The notes beneath the pieces were generated by a model that had not been told where the DNA came from, did no database searches, and saw only the letters and a list, made by a program, of their open reading frames with translations. A program made the translations under genes and the position numbers. From a bacterium (GTDB lineage Bacteria; Bdellovibrionota_C; UBA2361; RFPC01), in contig RFPC01000017.1 in assembly GCA_009926305.1 (NCBI GenBank), positions 1 to 40,590 on the forward strand: a DNA stretch of 40,590 bases. The letters run 5' to 3'. Shown here in pieces: positions 16,216 through 25,542 of the stretch (the first letter of the stretch is position 1; each line of letters opens with the position of its first letter).

Positions 16216-17532
16216 CTAAGCGAGCTGAATAATTTCATTCAGCAACTGATCAATTGATGTAATAATTCTCGAATTTGCTTGGAATCCCCTTTGTAGAGTG
16301 ATCAGTTTAACGAACTCTGTCGCAATATCAGTTGTTGATAGCTCTAAAGAACCTGATTGGATATTACCAAACGTTCCACTGCTAGGACTTCCTTGAATCG
16401 GCTCTCCTGAATCATTAGACTGTGCAAGGAGGTTACTACCTACTCTCTGAAGCCCCTCCTCATTCGCGAAGTTTGCTAAACCAATAGTTCCGATAACGGT
16501 ATTTTCACCATTATCAAGAAGCGCGAAGATTTCTCCATTCCCAGAGATACTTACAGAGGTAACCGCTCCTACCCCCTGCCCATTTTGGCTAATTGAGTTA
16601 ATATTCGAGTTTGCTGCAAACTGTGTGAATTGAGCAAAATCAAAAGCGATATCTCCAGTTGTAGTTGATCCATTATTCCACGGAATATTCGTAGCGTTAA
16701 TGGTACTCCCTGAGGCAATAGAGCCGTCTGCATTGAATGTCATTGCTGATGATCCAAGGAATCTCGGCTCTCCAGTCTCTAATGAAGTAAGCGGATCTAC
16801 ATCTTCACTATTAACGTAAGCAGCAGCCGTCCAAGAGTTAGCACTTGCCTGATTCTTGAAGAAAAATACGGTTACGGTATGCGCCTCTCCAAGAGAATCT
16901 ACCACATCAAGAGCTGTTTGAAACGCAGCCGCGTCAGACAGGTCAGCAAAAGTGAGAGTATTAGCGGTTCCATCCGTTCCTGCATTTGTTGCTTGGAGAC
17001 TTGGTGCCGTGCCAGTTAGGCGGCCTATGACTATAGCATCTGTACTTCCTGCATCAAGATTCCCAGAAATCGTTACTGCGGATGTAGTGGTTGCGCTCGA
17101 TGCAGCAGTGTTCAAATTGAGAGGGGCAAGTGCTCCCGTTCCATTAGAGGGGAACCCAAGCACTGAGTATCCATTTTGGTCGACAAGATTACCAGTCTCA
17201 TCTGTTCTGAAATTTCCAGCTCGGGTATAGAAGCGTTGTGGTCCATCAGCAACTACAAAAAAGCCATTGCCATCAATTGCGAGATCAAGTGGTCGACTCG
17301 TGAATTCGAGCGTCCCTTGGCTAAAATTACTGGTCACACCTGCAAGCTGAGAACCCGAACCTATAGTTCTTCCAGCAGTTTGACCTCCAGCAATCAGATC
17401 GTTGAACTCGGCACGACTTGCTTTGTAACCAATCGTACTCGAGTTGGAAATATTATCACCCACAGCTGCGATAGCTGAACCGTGACTTGAAATACCTGCG
17501 CGACCTGCGAATAGTCCGTTTACGATGCTCAC
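16216..17532 (-). CDS. flgE: Flagellar hook protein FlgE
   Basis: Structural subunit of the flagellar hook. The N-terminal rod/hook signature is clear (GLFAGRAGISSHG, then NISNSSTIGYKASRAEF), followed by FTSRPLDLAIDGNGFFVV near 75-95 and a variable Thr/Ser/Asn-rich middle forming the exposed domains. The conserved C-terminal D0 helix ends LITLQRGFQANSRIITSIDQ. It has 438 aa, normal for a hook protein. The start is GTG 17532 with AAAGGAG seven bases upstream. It is the last gene of the flagellar operon, 81 nt after flgD. Confidence 0.95.
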   Translation of the reverse strand: MSIVNGLFAGRAGISSHGSAIAAVGDNISNSSTIGYKASRAEFNDLIAGGQTAGRTIGSGSQLAGVTSNFSQGTLEFTSRPLDLAIDGNGFFVVADGPQRFYTRAGNFRTDETGNLVDQNGYSVLGFPSNGTGALAPLNLNTAASSATTTSAVTISGNLDAGSTDAIVIGRLTGTAPSLQATNAGTDGTANTLTFADLSDAAAFQTALDVVDSLGEAHTVTVFFFKNQASANSWTAAAYVNSEDVDPLTSLETGEPRFLGSSAMTFNADGSIASGSTINATNIPWNNGSTTTGDIAFDFAQFTQFAANSNINSISQNGQGVGAVTSVSISGNGEIFALLDNGENTVIGTIGLANFANEEGLQRVGSNLLAQSNDSGEPIQGSPSSGTFGNIQSGSLELSTTDIATEFVKLITLQRGFQANSRIITSIDQLLNEIIQLA

Positions 17533-17613
17533 GTGTAATCTCCTTTAACCTAACTAAACAACAAAATTTCTTCTCTAGCCCGTTTAGCTTTTGGGCTACT
17601 TAAAAACATAAAA

Positions 17614-18264
17614 CTACTTAGGAATCTGAACTCGAGATATCTCAGAAGTCAGAACCTCTCGATCTCCAACAAGAAGCGTAGGATTCGGACCTGGAATATA
17701 TCCATTCACAATACCAGCTACTGATACTTCAGGGGCAATCTCACCACCTCCAGACGAAACGGCCTTTACTCTTGCCTGATAATCGCCATTTGCCGCTGTT
17801 ACTTCATCGAGAGGAATTCTATGCGAACCGCTCGACAGAGGCCCAAAACTTAATACTTGCTGAACAATTCCAGCCGAATCAACCAGCTCAACCTGTACGT
17901 TTGATGCGTTATTACCGAGCTGGAATGCTATCTCTCCCGCATTCCCATTCGATACTGAGACGACATCTGAATCGAGCCATACCTCTTGGCCAAGATACGA
18001 TACAAGTGACCCAAAACTGTCACTTCCCTTATCTGACTCAAGTTTTTCATTAATGCCGATTAACTGCTCAACCTGGGTGAACTGTGCAAGCTGTACTGCA
18101 AATTCCTCATTTTGCATCGGATTTAGTGGGTCTTGGTTCTGAAGCTGTGTTACCAGAAGCTCAAGAAATTCGGTCTGATCGATAATCTCAGGATTATCTT
18201 TCTTACTGGCAGCTCCGCCTAGCGCATCACCTGCTACTTGTCCTAGTCCGTTTATTGTCGCCAT
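17614..18264 (-). CDS. flgD: Hook scaffold/capping protein FlgD
   Basis: Caps the growing hook and directs FlgE assembly. The N-terminal conserved block FLELLVTQLQNQDPLNPMQ near 33-51, followed by QLAQFTQVEQL, is diagnostic. The middle and C-terminal parts form the expected beta-rich domain with FLASH-type features (VELVDSAG, GDYQARV). 216 aa. AAGGA precedes the ATG. It sits 14 nt after fliK, so hook length control, cap and hook subunit are adjacent. Confidence 0.94.
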   Translation of the reverse strand: MATINGLGQVAGDALGGAASKKDNPEIIDQTEFLELLVTQLQNQDPLNPMQNEEFAVQLAQFTQVEQLIGINEKLESDKGSDSFGSLVSYLGQEVWLDSDVVSVSNGNAGEIAFQLGNNASNVQVELVDSAGIVQQVLSFGPLSSGSHRIPLDEVTAANGDYQARVKAVSSGGGEIAPEVSVAGIVNGYIPGPNPTLLVGDREVLTSEISRVQIPK

Positions 18265-18278
18265 TTTTCCTTTATTCC

Positions 18279-19952
18279 CTATGCTACCCAGTGGTCAGAA
18301 ATCTGTGAGCTCTTCTGCTCACCAACTACTGCAACAGAGTCGTGAGCAGAGAATCCATCTGTCTCCCCGCGCGATTCTCTCTCAAATTGTTCTTGCTGTT
18401 GTGAAAATGTATCGGCATTCGCATTTTGTTGGCTGCCGTCATCCTGAACAGAAACGTTTACATTATTTACATCAAGTCCAAGTCCCCGAAGAACTTGTTG
18501 AAGCTCTGCGCCCTTATCACGAAGTAAGGTGTTAACATGTGCATTATCAGCTGCTAAACGCGCATGTAAAACTCCATCTCGAATACTGACTTCCACTCTC
18601 ACACTTCCTAGAGATGGTGGATCAAGTCGCAACGAAATTGATTTTCCATCCCGTGATTTTGCTACATCTCGTAATGCTTCCTCTACTTTTTTTAAGGTTC
18701 TCAGCTCTTGCCCCTTTGATAATTCCTTCATGGACTCCTTATTTGCTGCTGCCTCTGACTTATCCGCTTTCAGATTGATTACAGAGCCATGTGCCTGGCC
18801 ATTAAGTGTTTGGCTATGCCCTTGCTGAGCACCTGAATTCGTAAAGCTAGACATCTGCTCAACTCCTCGTGAAACGCTAGCCTCAGATGGATTTGATAAA
18901 ATTCTTGACTGAACTAGAGACGAAAAAAGTTCACTCTGCGGCTTAAATGTAGGAGACAAGATAACTTGTTGAGCGCCGGCCTCTTCACCGTTCTTTCCCT
19001 GAAGGAGACCTTCTACAAGTTTTGCAAGCTGATCCTCTCCTCGAGGCTGCCCTTGTTGTACCTGTTGATTGAGTGCAGTCTGTTGAATAGCACTGGTGAC
19101 TTCCTTAACAACCTGAAGCTCCTCTCCGGTAACAGATTGAAATTCTGGTATCAGGGGCGTTCCTTGGGGGTTTTCACTTTGAGTTGGAGCACCACCTGAT
19201 GGTTCCCCTGTTATAACCTTTACACCTGGCTGAAAGCGGGATTCTACCAGTCCATCTTGCACCACAGCATTCTCTTGTACGGCAGCATTCTCTTGTACGG
19301 CAGGACTCTCATGAATTTTTGTTTGCGATGGCAAACCCTGTGATACAGGGAGTTGCGGCGTCTCATCTATGACGACCTCGTTCGATGTAGCAGCGGTGAG
19401 TTGAACTCCTACTGCCAGAATAGCTCCCTCTGTGTCTTCGCTCTTCTCTGAGGAAGCGGGGATTGGCGTCTCAATGAGGATCTCCTCGGAGGGCGCCTCG
19501 TGATTGGCGTCTTCTTTTGCTTCTGAATTATCCTGCTCTGCAACATCTACTGTCTCCGTCTTATCAACAGTCGATGCGTCTTGCTCGCACGATGTCCGAT
19601 TGCTGTTCTCTTGTGCTGAATTATCTGAATGCTTTACTGAGCTTTGAACGGATTCAGACTTGACTGCTGTGAACGTATTCACTTCTGATTGTTGCTGCTG
19701 AAATCTTGCGGACTCTTCTTCTTGAGCACTATTTTTTGAATTTGCTAACGTCGAAGTCTGATTTGCCAGTAAAGTGTTAAAATCTGTAGTCTTTTCTAGT
19801 TCTACCGAGATCTTATCAAGCAACTGAGAGAACTGTGCCATCAAGAGACCATCAGCTCCAGCTTGACCCAGTCTATTCGCCGATGGCGAAAGCTTTTCTG
19901 GAGGGGTGTTTTCAATCGCTATCCCCTGATTTTTCAAGATCGGACTCGGCAT
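18279..19952 (-). CDS. fliK: Flagellar hook-length control protein FliK
   Basis: Secreted ruler that stops hook growth and switches export specificity through FlhB. The N-terminal 400 residues are low-complexity and rich in Gln, Glu, Ser and Asn, as in other FliKs. The conserved C-terminal domain is near 440-520, with SLRLDPPSLGSVRVEV, DGVLHARLAADN, LRGLGLDVNNVNV. The ruler region contains a perfect 18-nt tandem duplication encoding repeated VQENA hexapeptides. AAAGGGA precedes the ATG. A 441-nt non-coding spacer separates it from the upstream motE-like gene, unlike the tight junctions elsewhere in the operon. Confidence 0.92.
   Translation of the reverse strand: MPSPILKNQGIAIENTPPEKLSPSANRLGQAGADGLLMAQFSQLLDKISVELEKTTDFNTLLANQTSTLANSKNSAQEEESARFQQQQSEVNTFTAVKSESVQSSVKHSDNSAQENSNRTSCEQDASTVDKTETVDVAEQDNSEAKEDANHEAPSEEILIETPIPASSEKSEDTEGAILAVGVQLTAATSNEVVIDETPQLPVSQGLPSQTKIHESPAVQENAAVQENAVVQDGLVESRFQPGVKVITGEPSGGAPTQSENPQGTPLIPEFQSVTGEELQVVKEVTSAIQQTALNQQVQQGQPRGEDQLAKLVEGLLQGKNGEEAGAQQVILSPTFKPQSELFSSLVQSRILSNPSEASVSRGVEQMSSFTNSGAQQGHSQTLNGQAHGSVINLKADKSEAAANKESMKELSKGQELRTLKKVEEALRDVAKSRDGKSISLRLDPPSLGSVRVEVSIRDGVLHARLAADNAHVNTLLRDKGAELQQVLRGLGLDVNNVNVSVQDDGSQQNANADTFSQQQEQFERESRGETDGFSAHDSVAVVGEQKSSQISDHWVA
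19265..19300. repeat. Perfect 18-bp tandem duplication inside fliK
   Basis: CAGCATTCTCTTGTACGG is repeated head-to-tail (19265-19282 and 19283-19300) within the low-complexity ruler part of fliK. It keeps frame and adds one VQENA-type hexapeptide, so it would lengthen the ruler by six residues. Confidence 0.9.
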
Positions 19953-20393
19953 AATTATCCCTTTCTAGACACCTGCATCTGCAGCTGGGAGATAGGGAGC
20001 AATCTGTACGCCAAAAAATGATAAACATAAACATATGTGATATTAGGTAGTTAAGAGAACATTGTCCGCTCAATTGGGGCAATTAATGCCTCATAGAGGT
20101 GAATTCACCGAGTACGTGGAGAAGTCTTCCTCTCCTTCCAGACCCTCATAGCGACATTTCGCATGCAAATGATATCGAGAAGACCATTTCATGATAGCGG
20201 CACCTACCAAAGAAAGAGAAAGAGAAAGAGAAAGAGAAAGAGAAAGAAGGATTCGTATTGCTACGTTCTTCTGCAACAGCATAAGCAGGTATTACATGCT
20301 TATAATTCCCTGACTGTAATCGCCCCGTTTGGATATCCACCAACGGCAATCAGCCTATAAACACCCGCTATCACCATCGCATGAAGTGGCAGC
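19953..20393. other. 441-nt spacer inside the flagellar operon
   Basis: Lies between the motE-like gene and fliK, where the rest of the operon has gaps of 0-15 nt over most junctions. It holds a hexanucleotide microsatellite (20211-20246) and no convincing gene. Minus-strand ORFs through it (20091-20282 and 20146-20349) are mainly Leu-Ser or Phe-Ser repeats read from the microsatellite. I found no sigma-54 or sigma-28 box that would drive fliK. Confidence 0.6.
20211..20246. repeat. Hexanucleotide microsatellite (AGAAAG)6
   Basis: Six uninterrupted copies of AGAAAG on the plus strand (CTTTCT on the coding strand of the flagellar operon), 36 nt, about 260 nt upstream of fliK. Such tracts change copy number by slippage; a six-base unit would shift spacing or RNA structure, not reading frame. 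Confidence 0.95.
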
Positions 20394-21230
20394 TTATTCG
20401 CCTCTGCTTAACATCCTTGTGATCGTCAAAGCTCGCTCAGCACTCATAAGTGATAAAATCTGTCCGATCCTTTTCTCTGGCATTCTTTCAAGCAGGCCCA
20501 GCGCAATAGAAACATCCAGCTGCTCTATTAATTGAGCCGACTCTTTTGGATCCATTGAACCATAAACATTTGATAGCTGTTCAAGCTGACCATTCCTTCT
20601 TTCGGCACTCTTTTCTCGAGATATCTTTAACTGATCAGTAAGCTCCCTCAATTCAGCCAGCCGTACAACAAATTCCTGCTCTTTAAGCGAAAGCTCTCTA
20701 GCCTGCTGTTCAATCTGCGACTCCTGCTCACGCAGCTCTACACGTCGAATATCAAGCTGCTTTAAAACCGAAAGTTCCTCTTCTGAGTACCTTGGCAATG
20801 CCGGGACAGAACTCAGCGCAACTTCTTGGTGCAGAGAGGCACGAGCTGTGCTTACATTAAAAACTCCGGCATACTCAAATGCAGCAAGAGAAATCTTCAT
20901 AAGAACGAAGAAGGCGACTAACGCCACTGCACTCTGAACTCCATTCGGCCTTGAATGATCGAATGCAAAGCGAGAGTTGTGACTGGCGCGGGAGTTATGT
21001 TGAGTTATGCTTTCTGCCGAGGACTCATCCGTAATAATTTTAGACCTCTCTCGTGTAGCATCCTCTCTTCTCATGCTCTCCCTGATTGCCTGAGCAATCT
21101 GTTTTGCAACTTGTGCGTCACCGCCGCCTTTTTGTCCCCCTTCTTTCATCCTGCCAATGGTTTTATGAAGGTCTCGGTAAAGCTCTGCAGCATCTTCTCG
21201 CGTCAGTTTTTTCTTTTTTGCATTCATCAT
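20394..21230 (-). CDS. MotE-like flagellar protein
   Basis: Resembles MotE, a periplasmic motor chaperone described in alphaproteobacteria (it assists MotC), and similar proteins encoded beside fliJ in many bacteria. It has a charged cytoplasmic N-terminus, one membrane segment (98-118), a coiled coil (about 150-215) and a C-terminal MgtE-N/FliG-M-like helical domain, seen as LSNVYGSMDPKESAQLIEQL near 218-237 and ending in MSAERALTITRML. 278 aa. The start (ATG ATG at 21230) overlaps the fliJ stop by 4 nt with GGAG just upstream. Function here is inferred from family and position. Confidence 0.8.
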   Translation of the reverse strand: MMNAKKKKLTREDAAELYRDLHKTIGRMKEGGQKGGGDAQVAKQIAQAIRESMRREDATRERSKIITDESSAESITQHNSRASHNSRFAFDHSRPNGVQSAVALVAFFVLMKISLAAFEYAGVFNVSTARASLHQEVALSSVPALPRYSEEELSVLKQLDIRRVELREQESQIEQQARELSLKEQEFVVRLAELRELTDQLKISREKSAERRNGQLEQLSNVYGSMDPKESAQLIEQLDVSIALGLLERMPEKRIGQILSLMSAERALTITRMLSRGE

Positions 21231-21667
21231 TTTTCTCCGAACTGCATATTCCCCTTCAAGGTGCCTATCTCATCAAGAAAACTTGCTTCCTCTTTCTCAT
21301 ATTTCTCCGTATATGCTGATAGCTTTTTCTCTTTTAGTCTTTTCAGCACTTCTTCTTCTTTTGCCGCCTCTCTGTATTGTATGAGAGCCTCTTGCTGATC
21401 CCTCCGCGCCACTAGTAAGTTTTCTTCATTTACAGCAAGCTCTCCTCTCAGCCGAGTGATATAGTTCCCGAGTAAGCTCATCAGCTCACCGCTGGTAACA
21501 GGCGACGTAATCTTCGCCTCACTTAGAGATTGCAGGATCTGTTCCTCTTTTTTCTCTAGATCGCTCACTGTCTGATTTTTCTCAAGCAGCGCCTTATGGA
21601 GTCCATCTTTCAGTAACTTTCGGTACTCTAGAACGCGCTGCAGTCTAAACTTGAATTTTTTCGGCAT
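21227..21667 (-). CDS. fliJ: Flagellar export chaperone/stalk protein FliJ
   Basis: Coiled-coil stalk of the flagellar type III export ATPase, linking the FliI ring to FlhA. A short 146-aa, almost wholly helical, Glu/Lys/Leu-rich protein with the N-terminal FRLQRVLEYRKLL motif that marks FliJ. It begins 6 nt after fliI and overlaps the motE-like start by 4 nt. Confidence 0.9.
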   Translation of the reverse strand: MPKKFKFRLQRVLEYRKLLKDGLHKALLEKNQTVSDLEKKEEQILQSLSEAKITSPVTSGELMSLLGNYITRLRGELAVNEENLLVARRDQQEALIQYREAAKEEEVLKRLKEKKLSAYTEKYEKEEASFLDEIGTLKGNMQFGEK

Positions 21668-21673
21668 GTTACA

Positions 21674-23056
21674 CTATCCATTTTCCTGAGCACTCTGTGA
21701 CTGCTCTGCCTGCGCTCGTTGATAGAGTTCATTGACCTTCTTATTCGCCTGTTCAACTACTGTTATAAGATTCTTACATGCATCTTCAAGTGACACCCTT
21801 TCGTCAGGCTTTTGGCGAAGAAAACTGTTCAGCATATCAATAGCACCAACCGCTCGGTCCACACGAGGATTCTGACCAGCCTTGTATGCTCCAATAGTGA
21901 TAAGGTCTTCTGTATCTTTATACGTAGCTAAAATATCTCGGGCCTCCGAAGCAATATCAACAAATTGAGATGGAACAATGTCATTCATTACTCGAGAGAT
22001 ACTCTGTAACACATCGATAGCTGGGAAATGCCCCTTGGATGCGAGATCTCGATTGAGCACGACATGTCCATCTAGAATTCCTCGTACAGCATCTGCGACG
22101 GGTTCATTCATATCGTCCCCTTCAACCAGCACCGTGTAGAGAGCAGTAATAGAGCCCTGACCTTCTGTCGTTCCAGCCCGCTCAAGCAACTTTGGCAGTA
22201 AAGAAAATACGGAAGGCGTATAACCTCTCGTACTAGGCGGCTCACCGATTGCCAGCCCAATCTCTCTCTGAGCCATCGCGAGTCGTGTAACAGAGTCAAG
22301 CATAAGAACTACCTTCTTCTCCTGATCACGGAAGTACTCAGCAAGAGCGGTTGCATACAAGGAGGCACGTATTCTCATCAAAGCTGATTCATTACCCGTT
22401 GCTACAACAACAACGGAACGCTTTAATCCCTCCTCGCCAAGGTCTCGCTCTATGAATTCTCGAACCTCTCTTCCCCGCTCACCAATAAGACCAATAACAT
22501 TCACCTCACTCTTAGAATGTTTCGCAATCATCCCAAGGAGCGTGGATTTTCCGACTCCAGAACCCGCCATGATGCCGGTCCTCTGCCCCTCTCCCATGGT
22601 AAGAAATCCGTTCATTGCCTTTACACCCAGGTCGAAAGGCTCCGATACCCGACGACGTGAGACCGGATTCGGAGGATCTCTTAGAATAGGGACTGCCTCA
22701 CCTCCAGGCACCAATGGCCTCCCATCGAGGGGTCGTCCCATTCCATCAATAACTCTCCCTAAAAGATGTGGTCCCACTGGAACGTGAGATTCAAGACCAG
22801 TGGAAGTAATGGTTGCGCCCGGAGCAAGACCTTGGGGCTCTGCATAAGGCATAATCAGTATGCGGTCTTTTTTGAAGCCAACCACTTGCGCCTGTATCAG
22901 ATGACTACCGGAGCGAATATCAACAGTAGAACCAACGGAAACAAAAGGCCCAGTGCCTTCAATAATTAAACCCCTTACATCAGTAACTGTTCCGCGCATT
23001 TCGCATGCACTGGTGAAGTCAAGCACCGATGAGGCTTTTTGAAATGCACTGCTCAT
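21674..23056 (-). CDS. fliI: Flagellum-specific export ATPase FliI
   Basis: ATPase of the flagellar type III export apparatus. Walker A is GSGVGKST at 165-172, GERGREVREF follows, Walker B is VVLMLDSVTRLAMAQREIG near 247-265, and then the FliI/SctN signature GEPPSTRGYTPSVFSLLP and the LVEGDDMNEP loop. 460 aa, full length. Overlaps fliH by 4 nt (ATGA), indicating translational coupling. Confidence 0.96.
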   Translation of the reverse strand: MSSAFQKASSVLDFTSACEMRGTVTDVRGLIIEGTGPFVSVGSTVDIRSGSHLIQAQVVGFKKDRILIMPYAEPQGLAPGATITSTGLESHVPVGPHLLGRVIDGMGRPLDGRPLVPGGEAVPILRDPPNPVSRRRVSEPFDLGVKAMNGFLTMGEGQRTGIMAGSGVGKSTLLGMIAKHSKSEVNVIGLIGERGREVREFIERDLGEEGLKRSVVVVATGNESALMRIRASLYATALAEYFRDQEKKVVLMLDSVTRLAMAQREIGLAIGEPPSTRGYTPSVFSLLPKLLERAGTTEGQGSITALYTVLVEGDDMNEPVADAVRGILDGHVVLNRDLASKGHFPAIDVLQSISRVMNDIVPSQFVDIASEARDILATYKDTEDLITIGAYKAGQNPRVDRAVGAIDMLNSFLRQKPDERVSLEDACKNLITVVEQANKKVNELYQRAQAEQSQSAQENG

Positions 23057-23853
23057 TTTACAACTCGCATCACTTGTTCAGCGATTCTCTGCCATGCCTC
23101 TTCTAATTGGTAATCAATTTCACCAGCACTTGTATCAACCACACAACCTGAACGAACGGTCTCATCTGACTCGAAATTCCACGACTGATCGGAATCATCG
23201 AGCATCTTCCTAACGCCAAAGATCTCGATAAACTCGAAGTCCTGGGGACTAACGCGAACACGCTCTATGAGCGCACTTCCAACTTTCGATAAAGCCTCAC
23301 GCACAATCTCAATAATATACTCAGGATTAATCTCAACTGCTTGTCCGACTAATTTCTTTGCAATCTCAAGAGAAAATTTGACAGCATCGCTCTCTAGCTC
23401 TTGTAGAGTCCGTTCCGACTGCTGTATCAGGTCCTTTAGGACTATTTCAATAGACTCATTTCTTTTGTTTTGAGCGATTACCTCTTCTTGCATCGCCTCC
23501 TCGCGACCATACTGCTTCCCTTCCTCAACGCCAGCTGCATGTGCCTCAGCTACTTTCTGCTCCATTACTGCCTTTAGGGAATCAATCTCATCACGCAGCT
23601 GCAATTCGACAGATTTCTCCTCTTCAACATATCCAGTAACACTATGTGCAAAGATTTTTTTCTGCTGATCGATCTGCCCTCCATAGTCGGCAAACATCGC
23701 ATCTGAGCGAGTCTCATCAGATTCAATAATGGCAATTTCAAGTGGCTCAAAGTGGGGATTCTCATCAATCTCGTCGATCATTTCCCACGACGAATCGACA
23801 TAAGGCGTTTCTTGATAGTCTGCTTGACGCTCGGGGTTTTGAGCTGTTGTCAT
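23053..23853 (-). CDS. fliH: Flagellar export protein FliH
   Basis: Peripheral stator and regulator of FliI. The acidic N-terminus is followed by a coiled coil with the GxxxG-type stretch (AAGVEEGKQYGREEA near 107-121) and a C-terminal domain with SLEIAKKLVGQAVEINPE and a VSPQDFE-type segment. 266 aa. AGAGGA lies seven bases before the ATG. It begins only 11 nt after fliF, the place where fliG normally lies. Confidence 0.92.
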   Translation of the reverse strand: MTTAQNPERQADYQETPYVDSSWEMIDEIDENPHFEPLEIAIIESDETRSDAMFADYGGQIDQQKKIFAHSVTGYVEEEKSVELQLRDEIDSLKAVMEQKVAEAHAAGVEEGKQYGREEAMQEEVIAQNKRNESIEIVLKDLIQQSERTLQELESDAVKFSLEIAKKLVGQAVEINPEYIIEIVREALSKVGSALIERVRVSPQDFEFIEIFGVRKMLDDSDQSWNFESDETVRSGCVVDTSAGEIDYQLEEAWQRIAEQVMRVVK

Positions 23854-23864
23854 TCTTATTCCTC

Positions 23865-25514
23865 TTAGATACGACCGTCATTTAACCAGTAGCGGATAAG
23901 AAGTGCCGCCTGATGTGGATTCTCTTTTACAATCCGAGAGTTCTCTGCCATAAGTTCCTCAAGCTGCTCAAGATCCACAGACTGATCAATCTCTGGCAAT
24001 TTACCTGCCTTGGAACGTTCAGCGTCAAGCTCTTGCTCAAGTTCTTTTAATCCGGTCGGTAATAAACGCTCAAGGTCAAGTTCTGCTTCTGTTGGAGTGA
24101 TTATAAACCGCACAAGTGGTCGTACGATGATGAAGAAGAAGAGAATAAGAAAGAGAACTGGCCCAGCACGAAAAATCGCATTAAATATCATGTCTTGGGT
24201 AGCTTTCGCATCCATTTGCTCGACGAAACTATCGCTCTGCGCATTAAAGGCTATGTTTTCAACCGTGATTGAATCGCCTCGAACGGAATCATACCCAACA
24301 GCGCTTTTAACGATATTCTCTATCTTCTCTAGCATCTGATTTGGAAGTGGTTGAAACGTTTTTGTTTCAGTTCCATCCTCTGCAACTACTGAGTCATATG
24401 TTCCATCCACAACTACAGCAACCGAAAGTCGAGTAAGCGTTCCTTGTGGTGATCGGGTTCGGGAGACAGCGCGTGATACCTCATAGTTTCGAACTTCCTC
24501 GTTTCGCGAGCTCGAGCTATCTCCTGGACCATCAAGAGTATTAGGCGATGGATTAGACATATTTGAGACAATCCCTGGAACACCTCCTCTCTGAGATGTG
24601 CCTGTCCCTTCATTCATTGTCCGCTCTGAACGAAGCACCTTCCCTCCTGGATCAAACGTCTCCTCTTCGCGCTCACTCTGAGTGAAGTCCATATCAGCTG
24701 TGACTCGCGCGATTGCTTTACCAGGGCCTAATACTGTTGAGAGAACTTGCTCAATTCGACTAACAAATCCTTTTTCTATCTCACGTTGATATGCAAGACG
24801 GGTTGCTTCCATCTGTAGCTGATCACCCGTCTCATCTTCTGGTGTAGTCAATAGAGAGCCATTCGCATCCAAAATGGTAACATTTTCTGGTAGCAGTCCT
24901 TCGACACTCCCCGCAACAAGATGAGCTATTCCTTTTATCTGCTGAGAGATCAGCTCGCTTCTGCCAGACAGACGTAGCATGACCGATGCTGTAGGCTGCT
25001 GCGACTTATTAGCGAATACACTTTTCTCTGGTTGAGCAATATGAACACGTGCGGCATGGACAGCGTCAAGCGATTCTATGGTTCTCTCTAGCTCTCCCTG
25101 AATTGCTCGCGTAAACTTCACTCTCTCCTGGAAACTTGTTGTACCAAGATTCGAAGCTTCAAATATCTCAAGTCCGACTTTGCCACCTTGTACTATCCCT
25201 TCACCGGCTAGAGTCATGCGCAGCTCATGTACCATTGAAGGCGGTGAGATAGTAATAATAGTACCACCACCTTCTACCTGATATTTTACTTTCAAATCTT
25301 TTAAGCGCTCTATCACAGACGCAGAATCTGCCGGCTCGAGATCAGAAAATAGTGTCACAAACTCAGGGCGGTTCGCCCATTTAGACACAAAAATAATTCC
25401 AGAAACAGAAGCAATAAGTAATACAGGAAAGAGTATTTTCTGCACTAGTGGCAGCTTCATATACCCTTCCGTTAACTGAGCAAGAATCGCACTTGGATCA
25501 AAACTTGAAGCCAC
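23865..25514 (-). CDS. fliF: Flagellar M-ring protein FliF
   Basis: Forms the MS ring in the inner membrane, base of the motor. One membrane segment at 26-44, ring-building domains (VKYQVEGGGTI, GKVGLEIFE, LERTIESLDAVHAARVHIAQP), a Ser/Gly-rich variable loop near 300-330, a second membrane segment near 440-465, and a cytoplasmic tail ending ENPHQAALLIRYWLNDG, the FliG-binding motif. 549 aa. Start GTG 25514 with GAGGGG upstream. The intact FliG-binding tail implies a FliG exists although none is encoded next to it. Confidence 0.95.
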   Translation of the reverse strand: MASSFDPSAILAQLTEGYMKLPLVQKILFPVLLIASVSGIIFVSKWANRPEFVTLFSDLEPADSASVIERLKDLKVKYQVEGGGTIITISPPSMVHELRMTLAGEGIVQGGKVGLEIFEASNLGTTSFQERVKFTRAIQGELERTIESLDAVHAARVHIAQPEKSVFANKSQQPTASVMLRLSGRSELISQQIKGIAHLVAGSVEGLLPENVTILDANGSLLTTPEDETGDQLQMEATRLAYQREIEKGFVSRIEQVLSTVLGPGKAIARVTADMDFTQSEREEETFDPGGKVLRSERTMNEGTGTSQRGGVPGIVSNMSNPSPNTLDGPGDSSSSRNEEVRNYEVSRAVSRTRSPQGTLTRLSVAVVVDGTYDSVVAEDGTETKTFQPLPNQMLEKIENIVKSAVGYDSVRGDSITVENIAFNAQSDSFVEQMDAKATQDMIFNAIFRAGPVLFLILFFFIIVRPLVRFIITPTEAELDLERLLPTGLKELEQELDAERSKAGKLPEIDQSVDLEQLEELMAENSRIVKENPHQAALLIRYWLNDGRI

Positions 25515-25542
25515 AAAAACCCCTCAAAAAAACTATTTAAAC

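Noticed and set aside
20091-20349. Two minus-strand ORFs (63 and 67 aa) with Leu-Ser or Phe-Ser repeats
   Set aside because: The repeats are just two frames of the hexanucleotide tract; no ribosome binding site or conserved domain.
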